Shown: positions 1 through 6,252, counted from the first letter of the stretch. The stretch is 6,295 nt of DNA from Nitriliruptor sp040882055 (GCA_040882055.1 JBBECA010000028.1:1-6295); one strand, 5' to 3'. Notes: a model not told the origin generated them from the sequence alone. Translations and numbers: made by a program.

Positions 1-3
1 GCC

Positions 4-26
4 CGAACAGGGGCGCGCCCGTTTCG
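4..26. other. Palindrome and possible hairpin upstream of the FAD oxidase gene
   Basis: Bases 11-20 form a perfect 10-base palindrome (GGGCGCGCCC). The flanks CGAAC (4-8) and GTTTCG (21-26) are also nearly complementary, so a bulged hairpin can be drawn over 4-26, followed only by a short T run inside the right arm. It could be the terminator of a gene lying left of the window, or an operator for the gene at 61. GC-rich palindromes arise easily by chance at this base composition, so the role is uncertain. Confidence 0.25.
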
Positions 27-48
27 ATCGCCGGATACGACGCTTCCT

Positions 49-55
49 GGAGGAG
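49..55 (+). promoter_or_regulatory. Ribosome binding site of the FAD oxidase gene
   Basis: GGAGGAG is a near-perfect Shine-Dalgarno sequence, five bases before the ATG at 61. It supports that start codon over any other. Confidence 0.85.
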
Positions 56-60
56 CACCG

Positions 61-1767
61 ATGAGCGAGGGCACAACCGGACGTCGCAGCTGGTGGGGCT
101 GGGGCGACGCCGACCAGCAGCTCGACGACACCGCGGTGCGGGGGCTCGGCCAGGTGCTCGCCGCCCGCTTCGGGGTCGACCCGGGTGCGCCGGACACGCC
201 GGTGGATCCGGACTCGGTGGACCTGCCGCGCCCACGGGTCTCGCTGCCCGCTGCACTCGAGCCGCTCGGCAGCGCCCGGGGCGAGGACCGTCTCCGCCAC
301 GGCCACGGCAACGCCTACCGGGAGGTGGTCCGCGCGCTCCACGGCGACGTGCCGACCGTCCCGGATCTGGTGGTGCGCCCCCGGGACGGCGACGACGTGG
401 CTCGGGTGCTCGACTGGTGTGCGGACGCGCGGGTCGTGTGCGTGCCGTTCGGGGGCGGTACCTCCGTGGTCGGCGGGGTCACGCCACCGCCCGGCCCCAC
501 CGTCAGCCTCGACCTGACCGGGCTCGATCGGGTGCTCGAGGTCGATGAGGTGTCCGGGGCGGCACGCATCCAGGGTGGGGCGCTCGGGCCCGTGATCGAG
601 GACCAGCTGCGACCGGCGGGCTGGACGCTGCGCCACTTCCCCCAGAGCTGGGAGTTCTCGACCCTCGGTGGCTGGATCGTCACGCGGGCGGGTGGCCACT
701 TCGCGACCGGGCCGACGCACATCGACGATCTGGTCGAGTCGGTCACCGCGGTCACCCCGTCGGGGCTGTGGGCGTCACGCCGACTGCCGGCGTCCGGGGC
801 GGGTCCGTCGCCGGACCGTCTGCTGCTCGGCAGCGAAGGCACGCTCGGGGTGGTGACCGAGGCGTGGGTGCGCGTCCAGCGGCGTCCGCGCTCGCGTGGA
901 CAGGCCACCGTGACCTTCGCGTCCGATGCCGCAGCGCTGGCAGGGGTACGCGCGTTGGTGCAGGACGGGATGCGCCCGGCCAACTGTCGTCTGCTCGATC
1001 CGATCGAGGCGGCACTGTCCGGGGCAGGGGAGCCGGACGGGACCCGGACGGTGCTGGTGCTCGGCTTCGAGGCCGCGGAAGCGCCGGTCGACGGAGAGCT
1101 CGACCGTGCGCTCACGTGCCTGCGCGACCACGGCGCCGAGGTGGCTGACGGACCGACCACCCGCACGGGCGACGTGACGGGCACCGCGGAGGGGGGTGCA
1201 GGGGCGTGGCGGTCAGCGTTCCTCCGGGCCCCCTACCTGCGCGACGGCCTGGCACGGCTCGGCGCGGTCGCCGAGACCTTCGAGACCTCCACCACCTGGG
1301 ACCGGGCCGAGGAGACGATCGCCACGCTGCGCGAGAGCGTCCAGCGGGCGGCTGCGGAGGTCTGCGGACAGGCCCTCGTCGCGGTCCGGACGACGCACGC
1401 CTACCCGGACGGGATCGCGCCGTACCTGACCGTCGTCGCGCCAGGTCCCACCGGTCGGTGGGCCGCGCAGGACCGGGGGGACCGCGTCGCGCGGGGGCGG
1501 GCGGCCGCGGCGGCCTGGGACGAGGTCAAGATCGCCGCGGGTGAGGTGCTGCACCGCCTCGGTGCGAGCGCCACCCACCACCACGCCGTCGGACGCGACC
1601 ACCGCCCCGTCTACGACCGTCAGCGGCCGGACGTGTTCGCCGCGGCGCTCCGTGCCGCGCGCGACACCATCGACCCCCACGGGGTGCTCAACCCCGGGGT
1701 GCTGACCGATCCCCGTCCCGGGAGCGTCGGTGCGGAGGCGGTCGCGGCGGTGCCCGAGCGTGCGTGA
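61..1767 (+). CDS. FAD-binding oxidase, alkyl-dihydroxyacetonephosphate synthase (AGPS)-like
   Basis: A 568-residue flavoprotein of the vanillyl-alcohol-oxidase/PCMH superfamily, closest in motifs to alkyl-DHAP synthase. That enzyme swaps the acyl chain of acyl-DHAP for a fatty alcohol to make the ether bond of ether lipids. Seen in the sequence: an N-terminal RSWWGWG (9-15), typical of the family; the FAD pyrophosphate loop PFGGGTSVVGGV (129-140); HFPQSWEFSTLGGW (192-205) followed by TRAGGHFATGPTHIDD (208-223); LLGSEGTLGVVTE (255-267); PANCRLLD (306-313), whose Arg310 probably matches the substrate-site Arg of AGPS; THAYPDG and APYLTV (445-458), carrying candidate active-site tyrosines; a triple His at 506-508 in THHHAVGRDH; and the usual C-terminal DPHGVLNPG (538-546). 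The length fits bacterial members and there is no membrane segment or export signal, so it is likely cytoplasmic. It is the first of three closely spaced plus-strand genes. Many bacterial members of this family are uncharacterised, and a 2-hydroxyacid dehydrogenase (D-lactate or glycolate type) is the main alternative. The family is sure; the exact substrate is not. Confidence 0.9.
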   Translation: MSEGTTGRRSWWGWGDADQQLDDTAVRGLGQVLAARFGVDPGAPDTPVDPDSVDLPRPRVSLPAALEPLGSARGEDRLRHGHGNAYREVVRALHGDVPTVPDLVVRPRDGDDVARVLDWCADARVVCVPFGGGTSVVGGVTPPPGPTVSLDLTGLDRVLEVDEVSGAARIQGGALGPVIEDQLRPAGWTLRHFPQSWEFSTLGGWIVTRAGGHFATGPTHIDDLVESVTAVTPSGLWASRRLPASGAGPSPDRLLLGSEGTLGVVTEAWVRVQRRPRSRGQATVTFASDAAALAGVRALVQDGMRPANCRLLDPIEAALSGAGEPDGTRTVLVLGFEAAEAPVDGELDRALTCLRDHGAEVADGPTTRTGDVTGTAEGGAGAWRSAFLRAPYLRDGLARLGAVAETFETSTTWDRAEETIATLRESVQRAAAEVCGQALVAVRTTHAYPDGIAPYLTVVAPGPTGRWAAQDRGDRVARGRAAAAAWDEVKIAAGEVLHRLGASATHHHAVGRDHRPVYDRQRPDVFAAALRAARDTIDPHGVLNPGVLTDPRPGSVGAEAVAAVPERA

Positions 1768-1799
1768 TCACCAGGTTCCGAGCTGGGGCAGCATCCCTC

Positions 1800-1805
1800 T
1801 AGGGT
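1800..1805 (+). promoter_or_regulatory. Possible -10 element for a leaderless reductase transcript
   Basis: TAGGGT fits the actinobacterial TANNNT -10 pattern and ends seven bases before the GTG at 1813. That is the spacing expected if transcription starts at the first base of the start codon. No strong Shine-Dalgarno sequence precedes the GTG (only AGGG at 1801-1804), which agrees with leaderless translation. No good -35 box is visible (TTCCGA at 1776-1781 is a weak match). The reductase could instead be read only from the upstream gene's transcript. Confidence 0.35.
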
Positions 1806-1812
1806 CGCGGCC

Positions 1813-2535
1813 GTGACCGCGCTCGTGATCGTGACCGGCGGGTCCGCCGGGATCGGGCGGGCCCTGCTCGAACGTGCACCGGACGGGGCGGTCCGTGTCG
1901 ACGTGAGCCGCAGCGGCTGCGACCTGGCCGGGGTCGAACACGTCCCGGCCGACCTCGCCGACCCGAGCGCGTGGGAGCCCGTCGGCGCGATGCTCCGCGA
2001 CCGCATCTCGGCGCACGAGGGTGCACGGGTGACGGTCGTGCTGAACGCGGGCGTGATCGAACCCATCGGTCCCGCTGGCCGCGTCGACGCGGCCGCCTAC
2101 CAGCGCAGCGTCCTGCTGAACGGCGCGGCACCGCAGGTGCTCGGTCACCACGTGCTCGCAGCGCTGCACGACCACCCGGGCGACCGACGTGAGCTCGTGC
2201 TGATCTCCTCGGGTGCCGCGCGGACCGCCTACCCGGGGTGGTCCGCTTACGGCGCGGCCAAAGCGGCGACCGACCAGTGGGTACGGACCGTGGACGCCGA
2301 GCAGGCGCTCACCGAGCGTCCCGTCCGGGTGCTGGCGGTGGCCCCCGGGGTGGTGGCGACCGACATGCAGGTCGCCATCCGTGGGGCCGAACCCGGCGAT
2401 TTCCCGCCGGTCGAGCGGTTCCGTGACCTGCACCGCTCGGGCCAGCTCGCCGATCCGCTCGACGTCGCGACCCGGCTCTGGGCCAGGCTCGACGACGCGC
2501 CGGCGGACCCGGTCACCGATCTGCGCGGCGCCTGA
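1813..2535 (+). CDS. Short-chain dehydrogenase/reductase (SDR), benzil/sepiapterin reductase-like
   Basis: A 240-residue classical SDR, a Rossmann-fold enzyme that moves hydride between NAD(P)H and a carbonyl or alcohol. Seen: TGGSAGIG (8-15) for the dinucleotide; Arg33 in VSRSG just after strand beta-2, which suggests NADPH preference; NAG at 78-80; Asn103; Ser133, Tyr146 and Lys150 of the catalytic set (YGAAK), with the usual 13-residue Ser-Tyr spacing; and APGVVATDMQ (177-186) after the active site. The C-terminal pattern TDMQ..IR, then F..L...GQL..P, is like YueD-type benzil reductases and sepiapterin reductases. The GTG at 1813 is the first ATG, GTG or TTG after the upstream stop in this frame, and it places the glycine motif at the normal distance from the N-terminus; later GTG codons would cut strand beta-1. 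The gene starts 45 bases after the FAD oxidase. Its substrate cannot be read from the sequence. A ketone intermediate of the neighbouring lipid enzymes is possible. Confidence 0.9.
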   Translation: MTALVIVTGGSAGIGRALLERAPDGAVRVDVSRSGCDLAGVEHVPADLADPSAWEPVGAMLRDRISAHEGARVTVVLNAGVIEPIGPAGRVDAAAYQRSVLLNGAAPQVLGHHVLAALHDHPGDRRELVLISSGAARTAYPGWSAYGAAKAATDQWVRTVDAEQALTERPVRVLAVAPGVVATDMQVAIRGAEPGDFPPVERFRDLHRSGQLADPLDVATRLWARLDDAPADPVTDLRGA

Positions 2536-2540
2536 GCGTC

Positions 2541-2563
2541 GCCGACCTCGGCGCTGCGGCGCC
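2541..2563 (+). other. Small GC-rich hairpins in the reductase-racemase gap
   Basis: GGCGC (2550-2554) and GCGCC (2559-2563) pair perfectly around a TGCG loop. An overlapping alternative, GCCG/CGGC (2541-2552), competes with it. The hairpin sits six bases before the racemase Shine-Dalgarno sequence, so it could tune translation or act as a weak terminator or attenuator. It has no T tail and may be chance in such GC-rich DNA. Confidence 0.2.
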
Positions 2564-2568
2564 AGACG

Positions 2569-2574
2569 AAGGAG
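2569..2574 (+). promoter_or_regulatory. Ribosome binding site of the racemase gene
   Basis: AAGGAG lies five bases before the GTG at 2580 and fixes that non-ATG start. Confidence 0.8.
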
Positions 2575-2579
2575 CCAAC

Positions 2580-3725
2580 GTGTCCGGTCCGCTGTCGGGG
2601 ATCCGCGTCGTCGAGATGTCCGCGCTCGGTCCCGCGCCGTACGGGGTCATGTTGCTCGCCGATCTCGGTGCCGACGTCGTCCGTATCGATCGCGCGGCGG
2701 GCGGGCAGGTGAAGGTCGGCTTCGAGGCGACGATGGTGGGCCTGTCGCGCGGCCGTCGGTCCATCGCGGTGGACCTCAAGACGGTGGAGGGCCGCGAGCT
2801 CGTCCACCGGCTCGTCGCTGAGGCCGACGTCTTCGTCGAGGGGTGGCGCCCCGGCGTCGCCGAACGGCTCGGGCTCGGTCCGGACGACCTGCTCGCGGTC
2901 AACCCACGGTTGGTCTACGCGCGCACGACCGGGTGGGGGCAGGACGGGCCGCTGGCGCCGACGGCCGGGCACGACATCGGCTACGCCGCGATCGCCGGGA
3001 CCCTCCACACCGTCGGTCGGGCGGACGGGCCGCCGCCACCACCGGTGAACTACCTCGCCGACTTCGGTGGCGGCGGCACGTTCCTCGCCATCGGGGTGCT
3101 CGCGGCCCTCGTCGAGCGTGATCGATCCGGGCGGGGTCAGGTGGTCGACACCGCGATGGTGGACGGTGCGGCGTCCCAGACCGCGTTCCTGCACGGGCTG
3201 CTGGCGATGGGTGGGTGGAGCGACGAACGCGAGGCCAACCTGCTCGACGGTGCCGCGCCGTTCTACGACACCTACACCTGTGCCGACGGGCGGTACCTGG
3301 CCGTCGGGGCCATCGAGCCCCAGTTCTTCGCTGCCCTCTGCGAGGGGCTCGGTGTCGACCCTGCCGACTTCCCCCAGCAGGATCGCGCGAGCTGGCCGGA
3401 GCAGAAGGCCCGGTTCGCCGAGATCATCGCCACGCGCACCCGCGACGAGTGGGCCGAGGTGTTCGACGAGACCGATGCGTGCGTCGCGCCGGTCCTCTCG
3501 CTGCGGGAAGCTCCGGAGCACCCGCACAACGTGGCACGTGGCGCGTTCGTCGACGTCGCTGGCTCCCCGCAGCCGGCGCCGGCTCCACGCTTCTCCCGCA
3601 CACCCGGGGCGGTCCGACGGCCGGCGCCGACGCACGGCGCGGACACCGACGAGGTGCTCACCGAGCTCGGTCTGGACGCCGAAGAGATCGCCGCCATGCG
3701 CGCCGATGGCACCGTCGCCGGGTGA
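2580..3725 (+). CDS. Alpha-methylacyl-CoA racemase (CaiB/BaiF CoA-transferase family III)
   Basis: A 381-residue enzyme that interconverts the 2R and 2S forms of 2-methylacyl-CoA thioesters, so that branched-chain fatty acids or sterol side chains can enter beta-oxidation, which accepts only the S form. Seen: N-terminal GIRVVEMSALGPAPYGVMLLADLGADV-type CoA-fold start (7-33); SRGRRSIAVDLK (56-67); GHDIGY (130-135); DFGGGG (161-166); SGRGQVVDTAMVDG (183-196); APFYDTYTCADGRY (226-239) and AIEPQF (244-249). His131, Asp161 and Glu246 match the catalytic His126, Asp156 and Glu241 of the Mycobacterium tuberculosis enzyme with a constant offset of five. This separates it from plain CoA-transferases of the same fold. 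The length is close to that of the mycobacterial enzyme, with a slightly longer N- and C-terminus. It starts at GTG behind a good ribosome binding site, 44 bases after the reductase, and is probably co-transcribed with it. It is predicted to be cytoplasmic and to work as an interlocked dimer, as known for the family. Confidence 0.94.
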   Translation: MSGPLSGIRVVEMSALGPAPYGVMLLADLGADVVRIDRAAGGQVKVGFEATMVGLSRGRRSIAVDLKTVEGRELVHRLVAEADVFVEGWRPGVAERLGLGPDDLLAVNPRLVYARTTGWGQDGPLAPTAGHDIGYAAIAGTLHTVGRADGPPPPPVNYLADFGGGGTFLAIGVLAALVERDRSGRGQVVDTAMVDGAASQTAFLHGLLAMGGWSDEREANLLDGAAPFYDTYTCADGRYLAVGAIEPQFFAALCEGLGVDPADFPQQDRASWPEQKARFAEIIATRTRDEWAEVFDETDACVAPVLSLREAPEHPHNVARGAFVDVAGSPQPAPAPRFSRTPGAVRRPAPTHGADTDEVLTELGLDAEEIAAMRADGTVAG

Positions 3726-3754
3726 GCGCAGCGGCGACGGTCACCGCTGGCGCT
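3725..3754 (+). terminator. Candidate hairpin terminator after the racemase gene
   Basis: AGCGCAGCGG (3725-3734) pairs over ten base pairs, with a single bulged G, with the arm at 3744-3754, around a nine-base loop. It starts on the last base of the racemase stop codon. There is no T run, which is common for high-GC actinobacterial terminators but also makes the call uncertain. As a stem it would form in transcripts from either strand. Confidence 0.45.
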
Positions 3755-3766
3755 GCCGACCCGGTG

Positions 3767-3782
3767 CGCAGCTCACGCTGCG
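3767..3782 (-). terminator. Hairpin over the penicillin-binding protein stop codon
   Basis: CGCAGC (3767-3772) and GCTGCG (3777-3782) pair perfectly around a TCAC loop. The loop contains the stop codon of the minus-strand gene (TCA at 3773-3775), so the stem includes the last codons. It may serve as the end signal for that transcript, or stack with the 3725-3754 hairpin to separate the two converging genes. No T tail is present. Confidence 0.3.
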
Positions 3783-6229
3783 GCCTGCCCGTCGTCGGTG
3801 CCGCCGTCGGTGGCCCCGCCGTCGGTGGCTCCGTCGTCGGTCCCGCCGTCGGTGGTCCCGTCGTCACCACCGCCCCCGTCGTCGCTGCCGCTCCCGTCGT
3901 CGCTGCCGCTCCCGTCGTCGCTGCCGCCACCGTCGACGACGCCATCCACGACGTCGTCGTCGGTGCCGTCGGTCCCGCCGTCACCGTCGGTCCCGTCGTC
4001 GGTGCCGTCCTCACCGTCGTCGCCGTCGTCATCGGTGGGTTCCGGTGCGACCTCGACACACGGCTGACCGTCCTCGTCGGTCACGTCCTCGATCACCTCG
4101 GGCTGCGGGTCGGCGTCCTCGGACGGCGGGTCGGCGAACGCGAAGCCCTCGGGGCACTCCGGTTCCTCCTCCTCGGGCGCCTCCTCGACGCACGGGTCGC
4201 CGTCCTCGTTGCGGATATCGGTCAGCACGTCGGGGAAGAAGCCGTCCTCGTCGGCTTCGGTGGGCGGGTCGCCGAACGCGTACCCGTCGGGACACTCCTC
4301 CTCGGGTTCGGGTTCGCCACCCTCGAGCGCGGACAGGTCCGGGGCGACGAAGTCCTCGACATCGAGGCCTTCGACCGCACGTGCCATGTAGGCCCCCCAC
4401 AGCGGGGCGGCCAGGCCACCGCCGGTGGCCTCGCCCTCGATCTCGGAGTTGTCGAGATTGCCGAGCCACACGGATGTGGTCAGCTGGGGCACGTACCCGA
4501 CGAACCACGCGTCACGTGACTCTTGGGTGGTGCCGGTCTTCCCGGCGGCGGGTCGACCGATGTCGGCGGCCGTGCCGCTGCCGCCGCTGATGACCCCGCG
4601 CAGACCCTGAGTCACCACGCGCGCGACGTTCAGGTCGACGCTCTGGTCCTCCTCGACCGCGGGTTCCCACACGACCTGGCCGTCGGCGTCCTCGACCCGC
4701 GCGATCAGGTGGGGGGTGACCTGCACCCCCTCGTTGGCGAAGGTGCCGAACGCGGTGGCCATCTCGAGGGGGGTGAACTCCTCCGGTCCGAGCGTCAGGG
4801 AGGGGTTGGCCTCGAGCGTCGCACCGTCGGGGCGCAAGCTGGTGTCGGTCGGGTAGAACTCCTGATCCTTCTCGGTGGGTAGCCCAGCCCGGCCAGCCGC
4901 CTCGATGACCCGGTCACGGCCGGCGGCCTCCTGCATCTGGTAGTAGATGGTGTTGGTCGACGAGGCCGTCGCTTGGTAGACGGTCTGCTCGCCGAACGTG
5001 GTCCCCCCGAAGTTGTTGACCGACCCGTCCTGGTCCTCGTACTCGATCTCGGCCGGTGCCGGGAAGCGGGTCTCGGGGGAGAAGCCGGCCTCGGTGAACG
5101 CCTGGAGGGTGAAGGCCTTGAAGGTCGATCCCACCTGCCGGGGGCTGACGAGCGCGGTGTTGATGTTCTGCTCCCGCGCGTCGGGCCCGCCGACGAGCGC
5201 CCGCACGCCGCCGGTCCGCGGGTCGACGGTGACGATGGCGCCGGTGTCGGTGGGTCCCTCGGAGACGGCGCGAGCGAGCTCCTCCTGCGCGGCCGCCTGC
5301 ATGCCCTGGTCGAGCTCGGTGTGGACGCGCAGCCCCCGGTAGAGCTCGCTGCCCTGGAACTGCGGCTGCGCGGTCAGCACGCGGCGGACGGCGTCGAGGT
5401 AGTAGGCGTTCGGGCCGAGGTCGACGTTGGTGCGTGCGCTGATCTCGGGCAGACCGACGTCGACGAGCTCGTCGTGGGTGGCCTGGTCGATCCAGCCCTC
5501 CTCGAGCATGCCGCCGAGCACGAAGCGGCGCCGTTGGTCGGCGCGATCGGGGTTCTCGCCCGGGTCCCAGGACTCGGGGGCCGGCAGGATCCCGGCGAGC
5601 GTCGCCGACTGGTTGACGTCGAGCTCGCTGGCCGGACGGTCGAAGTAGACCTGGGCCGCGGACTCGATCCCGATCGCGCCGCGCCCCCAGTACACCGAGT
5701 TGAGGTAGAAGCCGAGGATCTCGTCCTTCTCGTACGCCCGCTCGAGCTTGATGGCGAGCGCGGCCTCCTGGACCTTGCGCGTGTAGGTCTGTTCCGGGCT
5801 GAGCGCCGCGTTCTTGATGTACTGCTGGGTGATCGTCGAGCCACCCTGGGACACCTCGCCGCCCCGGACGTTGGTGAACAGCGCGCGCCCGATGCCGGTC
5901 GCGGAGATGCCGCTGTGGTCGTAGAAGCCCCGGTCCTCGGCCGCCATCACCGCTTCACGGGTGTGCTCGGGGATCTCTCCGAGCTCGACCAGCTCCTGGT
6001 TCGCGGCCTCGGAGAGGTTGCCGACCTCGTCGCCGTTCGCGTCGAGGACCGTCGATGCCGTGGCGGCGATGTCGTCGGGCAGCGGCACCGACGAGAACAC
6101 CAGGAAGAACAACAGGAGCCCGATGGCAGCCAGCGCGAGGGCTGGCAGCACCAGCAGCGCCACGTACCAGCGCTTCCACCACGGTCGATCGTTGCGGCGG
6201 GTGGTGTCCTTGGCGGGACGAGCGGCCAT
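3773..6229 (-). CDS. ponA: Bifunctional class A penicillin-binding protein (glycosyltransferase/transpeptidase)
   Basis: An 818-residue cell-wall synthase that polymerises lipid II into glycan strands and crosslinks their peptides outside the membrane. Order: a short basic cytoplasmic N-terminus (1-21), one membrane anchor (about 22-46), then the GT51 domain with AAEDRGFYDHSG (96-107, catalytic Glu98), GGSTITQQYIKN (129-140), RKVQEAALAIKLE (151-163, second Glu155) and ILGFYLNSVYWGRGAIGIES (171-190). The transpeptidase has STFK (Ser368 nucleophile, Lys371), STN (424-426) and KTGTT (564-568). All catalytic motifs are intact. After about residue 630 come two acidic repeats, each with two cysteines (Cys646/680 and Cys692/724), and then an Asp/Gly tail of about 87 residues. 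No PASTA domain is seen, unlike PonA2-type proteins. The ATG at 6229 is supported by GAGGT (6238-6242, reverse strand), eight bases upstream. It is transcribed toward the racemase gene with 47 bases between the stops. The domain assignment is firm; the symbol ponA is used in the general sense. Confidence 0.95.
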   Translation of the reverse strand: MAARPAKDTTRRNDRPWWKRWYVALLVLPALALAAIGLLLFFLVFSSVPLPDDIAATASTVLDANGDEVGNLSEAANQELVELGEIPEHTREAVMAAEDRGFYDHSGISATGIGRALFTNVRGGEVSQGGSTITQQYIKNAALSPEQTYTRKVQEAALAIKLERAYEKDEILGFYLNSVYWGRGAIGIESAAQVYFDRPASELDVNQSATLAGILPAPESWDPGENPDRADQRRRFVLGGMLEEGWIDQATHDELVDVGLPEISARTNVDLGPNAYYLDAVRRVLTAQPQFQGSELYRGLRVHTELDQGMQAAAQEELARAVSEGPTDTGAIVTVDPRTGGVRALVGGPDAREQNINTALVSPRQVGSTFKAFTLQAFTEAGFSPETRFPAPAEIEYEDQDGSVNNFGGTTFGEQTVYQATASSTNTIYYQMQEAAGRDRVIEAAGRAGLPTEKDQEFYPTDTSLRPDGATLEANPSLTLGPEEFTPLEMATAFGTFANEGVQVTPHLIARVEDADGQVVWEPAVEEDQSVDLNVARVVTQGLRGVISGGSGTAADIGRPAAGKTGTTQESRDAWFVGYVPQLTTSVWLGNLDNSEIEGEATGGGLAAPLWGAYMARAVEGLDVEDFVAPDLSALEGGEPEPEEECPDGYAFGDPPTEADEDGFFPDVLTDIRNEDGDPCVEEAPEEEEPECPEGFAFADPPSEDADPQPEVIEDVTDEDGQPCVEVAPEPTDDDGDDGEDGTDDGTDGDGGTDGTDDDVVDGVVDGGGSDDGSGSDDGSGSDDGGGGDDGTTDGGTDDGATDGGATDGGTDDGQAAA
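3803..3832 (-). repeat. 15-bp tandem repeat, two copies
   Basis: GCCGTCGGTGGCCCC (3803-3817) and GCCGTCGGTGGCTCC (3818-3832) differ at one base. On the minus strand each encodes GATDG. Partial copies continue to the right (around 3845-3858). Confidence 0.85.
3875..3928 (-). repeat. 18-bp tandem repeat, three copies
   Basis: CCCGTCGTCGCTGCCGCT occurs at 3875-3892 and 3893-3910 exactly, and at 3911-3928 with only the last base changed. On the minus strand it encodes SGSDDG units. The near identity suggests recent duplication or ongoing slippage. As 18 is a multiple of three, copy-number change keeps the frame. Confidence 0.9.
4043..4297 (-). repeat. Duplicated two-cysteine acidic unit in the penicillin-binding protein C-terminus
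   Basis: Residues 645-685 and 691-729 are two copies of one module: E-C-P-[DE]-G-[YF]-A-F-x-D-P-P at the start, and EDG-x-P-C-V-E-x-A-P at the end. About half the positions are identical. The cysteine spacing is 34 in the first unit and 32 in the second. The copies have diverged, so the duplication is older than the 18-bp tandem repeats. Each unit could close one disulfide outside the membrane. I do not recognise a named domain. Confidence 0.75.
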
Positions 6230-6237
6230 CGTGATCT

Positions 6238-6242
6238 ACCTC
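6238..6242 (-). promoter_or_regulatory. Ribosome binding site of the penicillin-binding protein gene
   Basis: GAGGT on the minus strand lies eight bases before the ATG. It is a moderate match that supports this start, together with the basic stretch and membrane anchor directly after it. Confidence 0.6.
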
Positions 6243-6252
6243 GCGCGGTGGG

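Larger units (their letters stand above)
3776..4036 (-). repeat. Low-complexity Asp/Gly/Ser/Thr tail of the penicillin-binding protein
   Basis: Residues 732-818 are almost entirely Asp, Gly, Ser and Thr, with a short VVDGVVDG break near 760-767 and an AAA end. The tail is strongly negative, surely disordered and lies outside the membrane. The DNA is a run of GTC/CGC-type triplets with several short direct repeats, so it is prone to slippage and length change between strains. The reading frame is intact. Confidence 0.85.

Noticed and set aside
315..1184. Open frame of 289 codons on the minus strand opposite the FAD oxidase gene
   Set aside because: Ser/Thr/Arg/Pro-rich composition with no domain motif. 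The plus-strand frame carries all the flavoprotein motifs.
1795..1804. CCCTCTAGGG as a possible operator palindrome
   Set aside because: Only four-base arms around a two-base centre, and it overlaps the better-supported -10-like element; too short to call.
1768..2433. Open frame of 221 codons on the minus strand opposite the reductase gene
   Set aside because: Arg/His/Gly-rich with no fold signature. The plus strand has the complete SDR motif set.
2247..3635. Long open frame of 462 codons on the minus strand opposite the racemase and reductase genes
   Set aside because: It is a GC-composition shadow: rich in Arg, Gly and Pro, without a recognisable motif, and it lies over two genes with intact catalytic residues on the plus strand.
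3803..3928. Short direct repeats as a possible CRISPR array or replication iterons
   Set aside because: The repeats are 15 and 18 bases, directly abutting without unique spacers, and keep the codon frame of the minus-strand gene, so they are coding tandem repeats.
3798..4067. Small Ser/Pro/Val-rich open frame on the plus strand (surface-protein-like)
   Set aside because: It is only the antisense reading of the Asp/Gly tail repeats, with no signal peptide or supporting ribosome binding site.
3773..4300. Possible frameshift at the 3' end of the penicillin-binding protein gene, given its odd composition
   Set aside because: The two acidic repeat units and the tandem tail repeats stay in one frame to the stop codon, and repeat lengths are multiples of three, so the frame looks real.
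3067..4590. Open frame of 507 codons on the plus strand running from the racemase gene into the penicillin-binding protein gene
   Set aside because: The middle is an Arg-rich run produced by reading the GTC/CGC triplets of the Asp/Gly tail on the other strand. It overlaps two real genes and has no motif.
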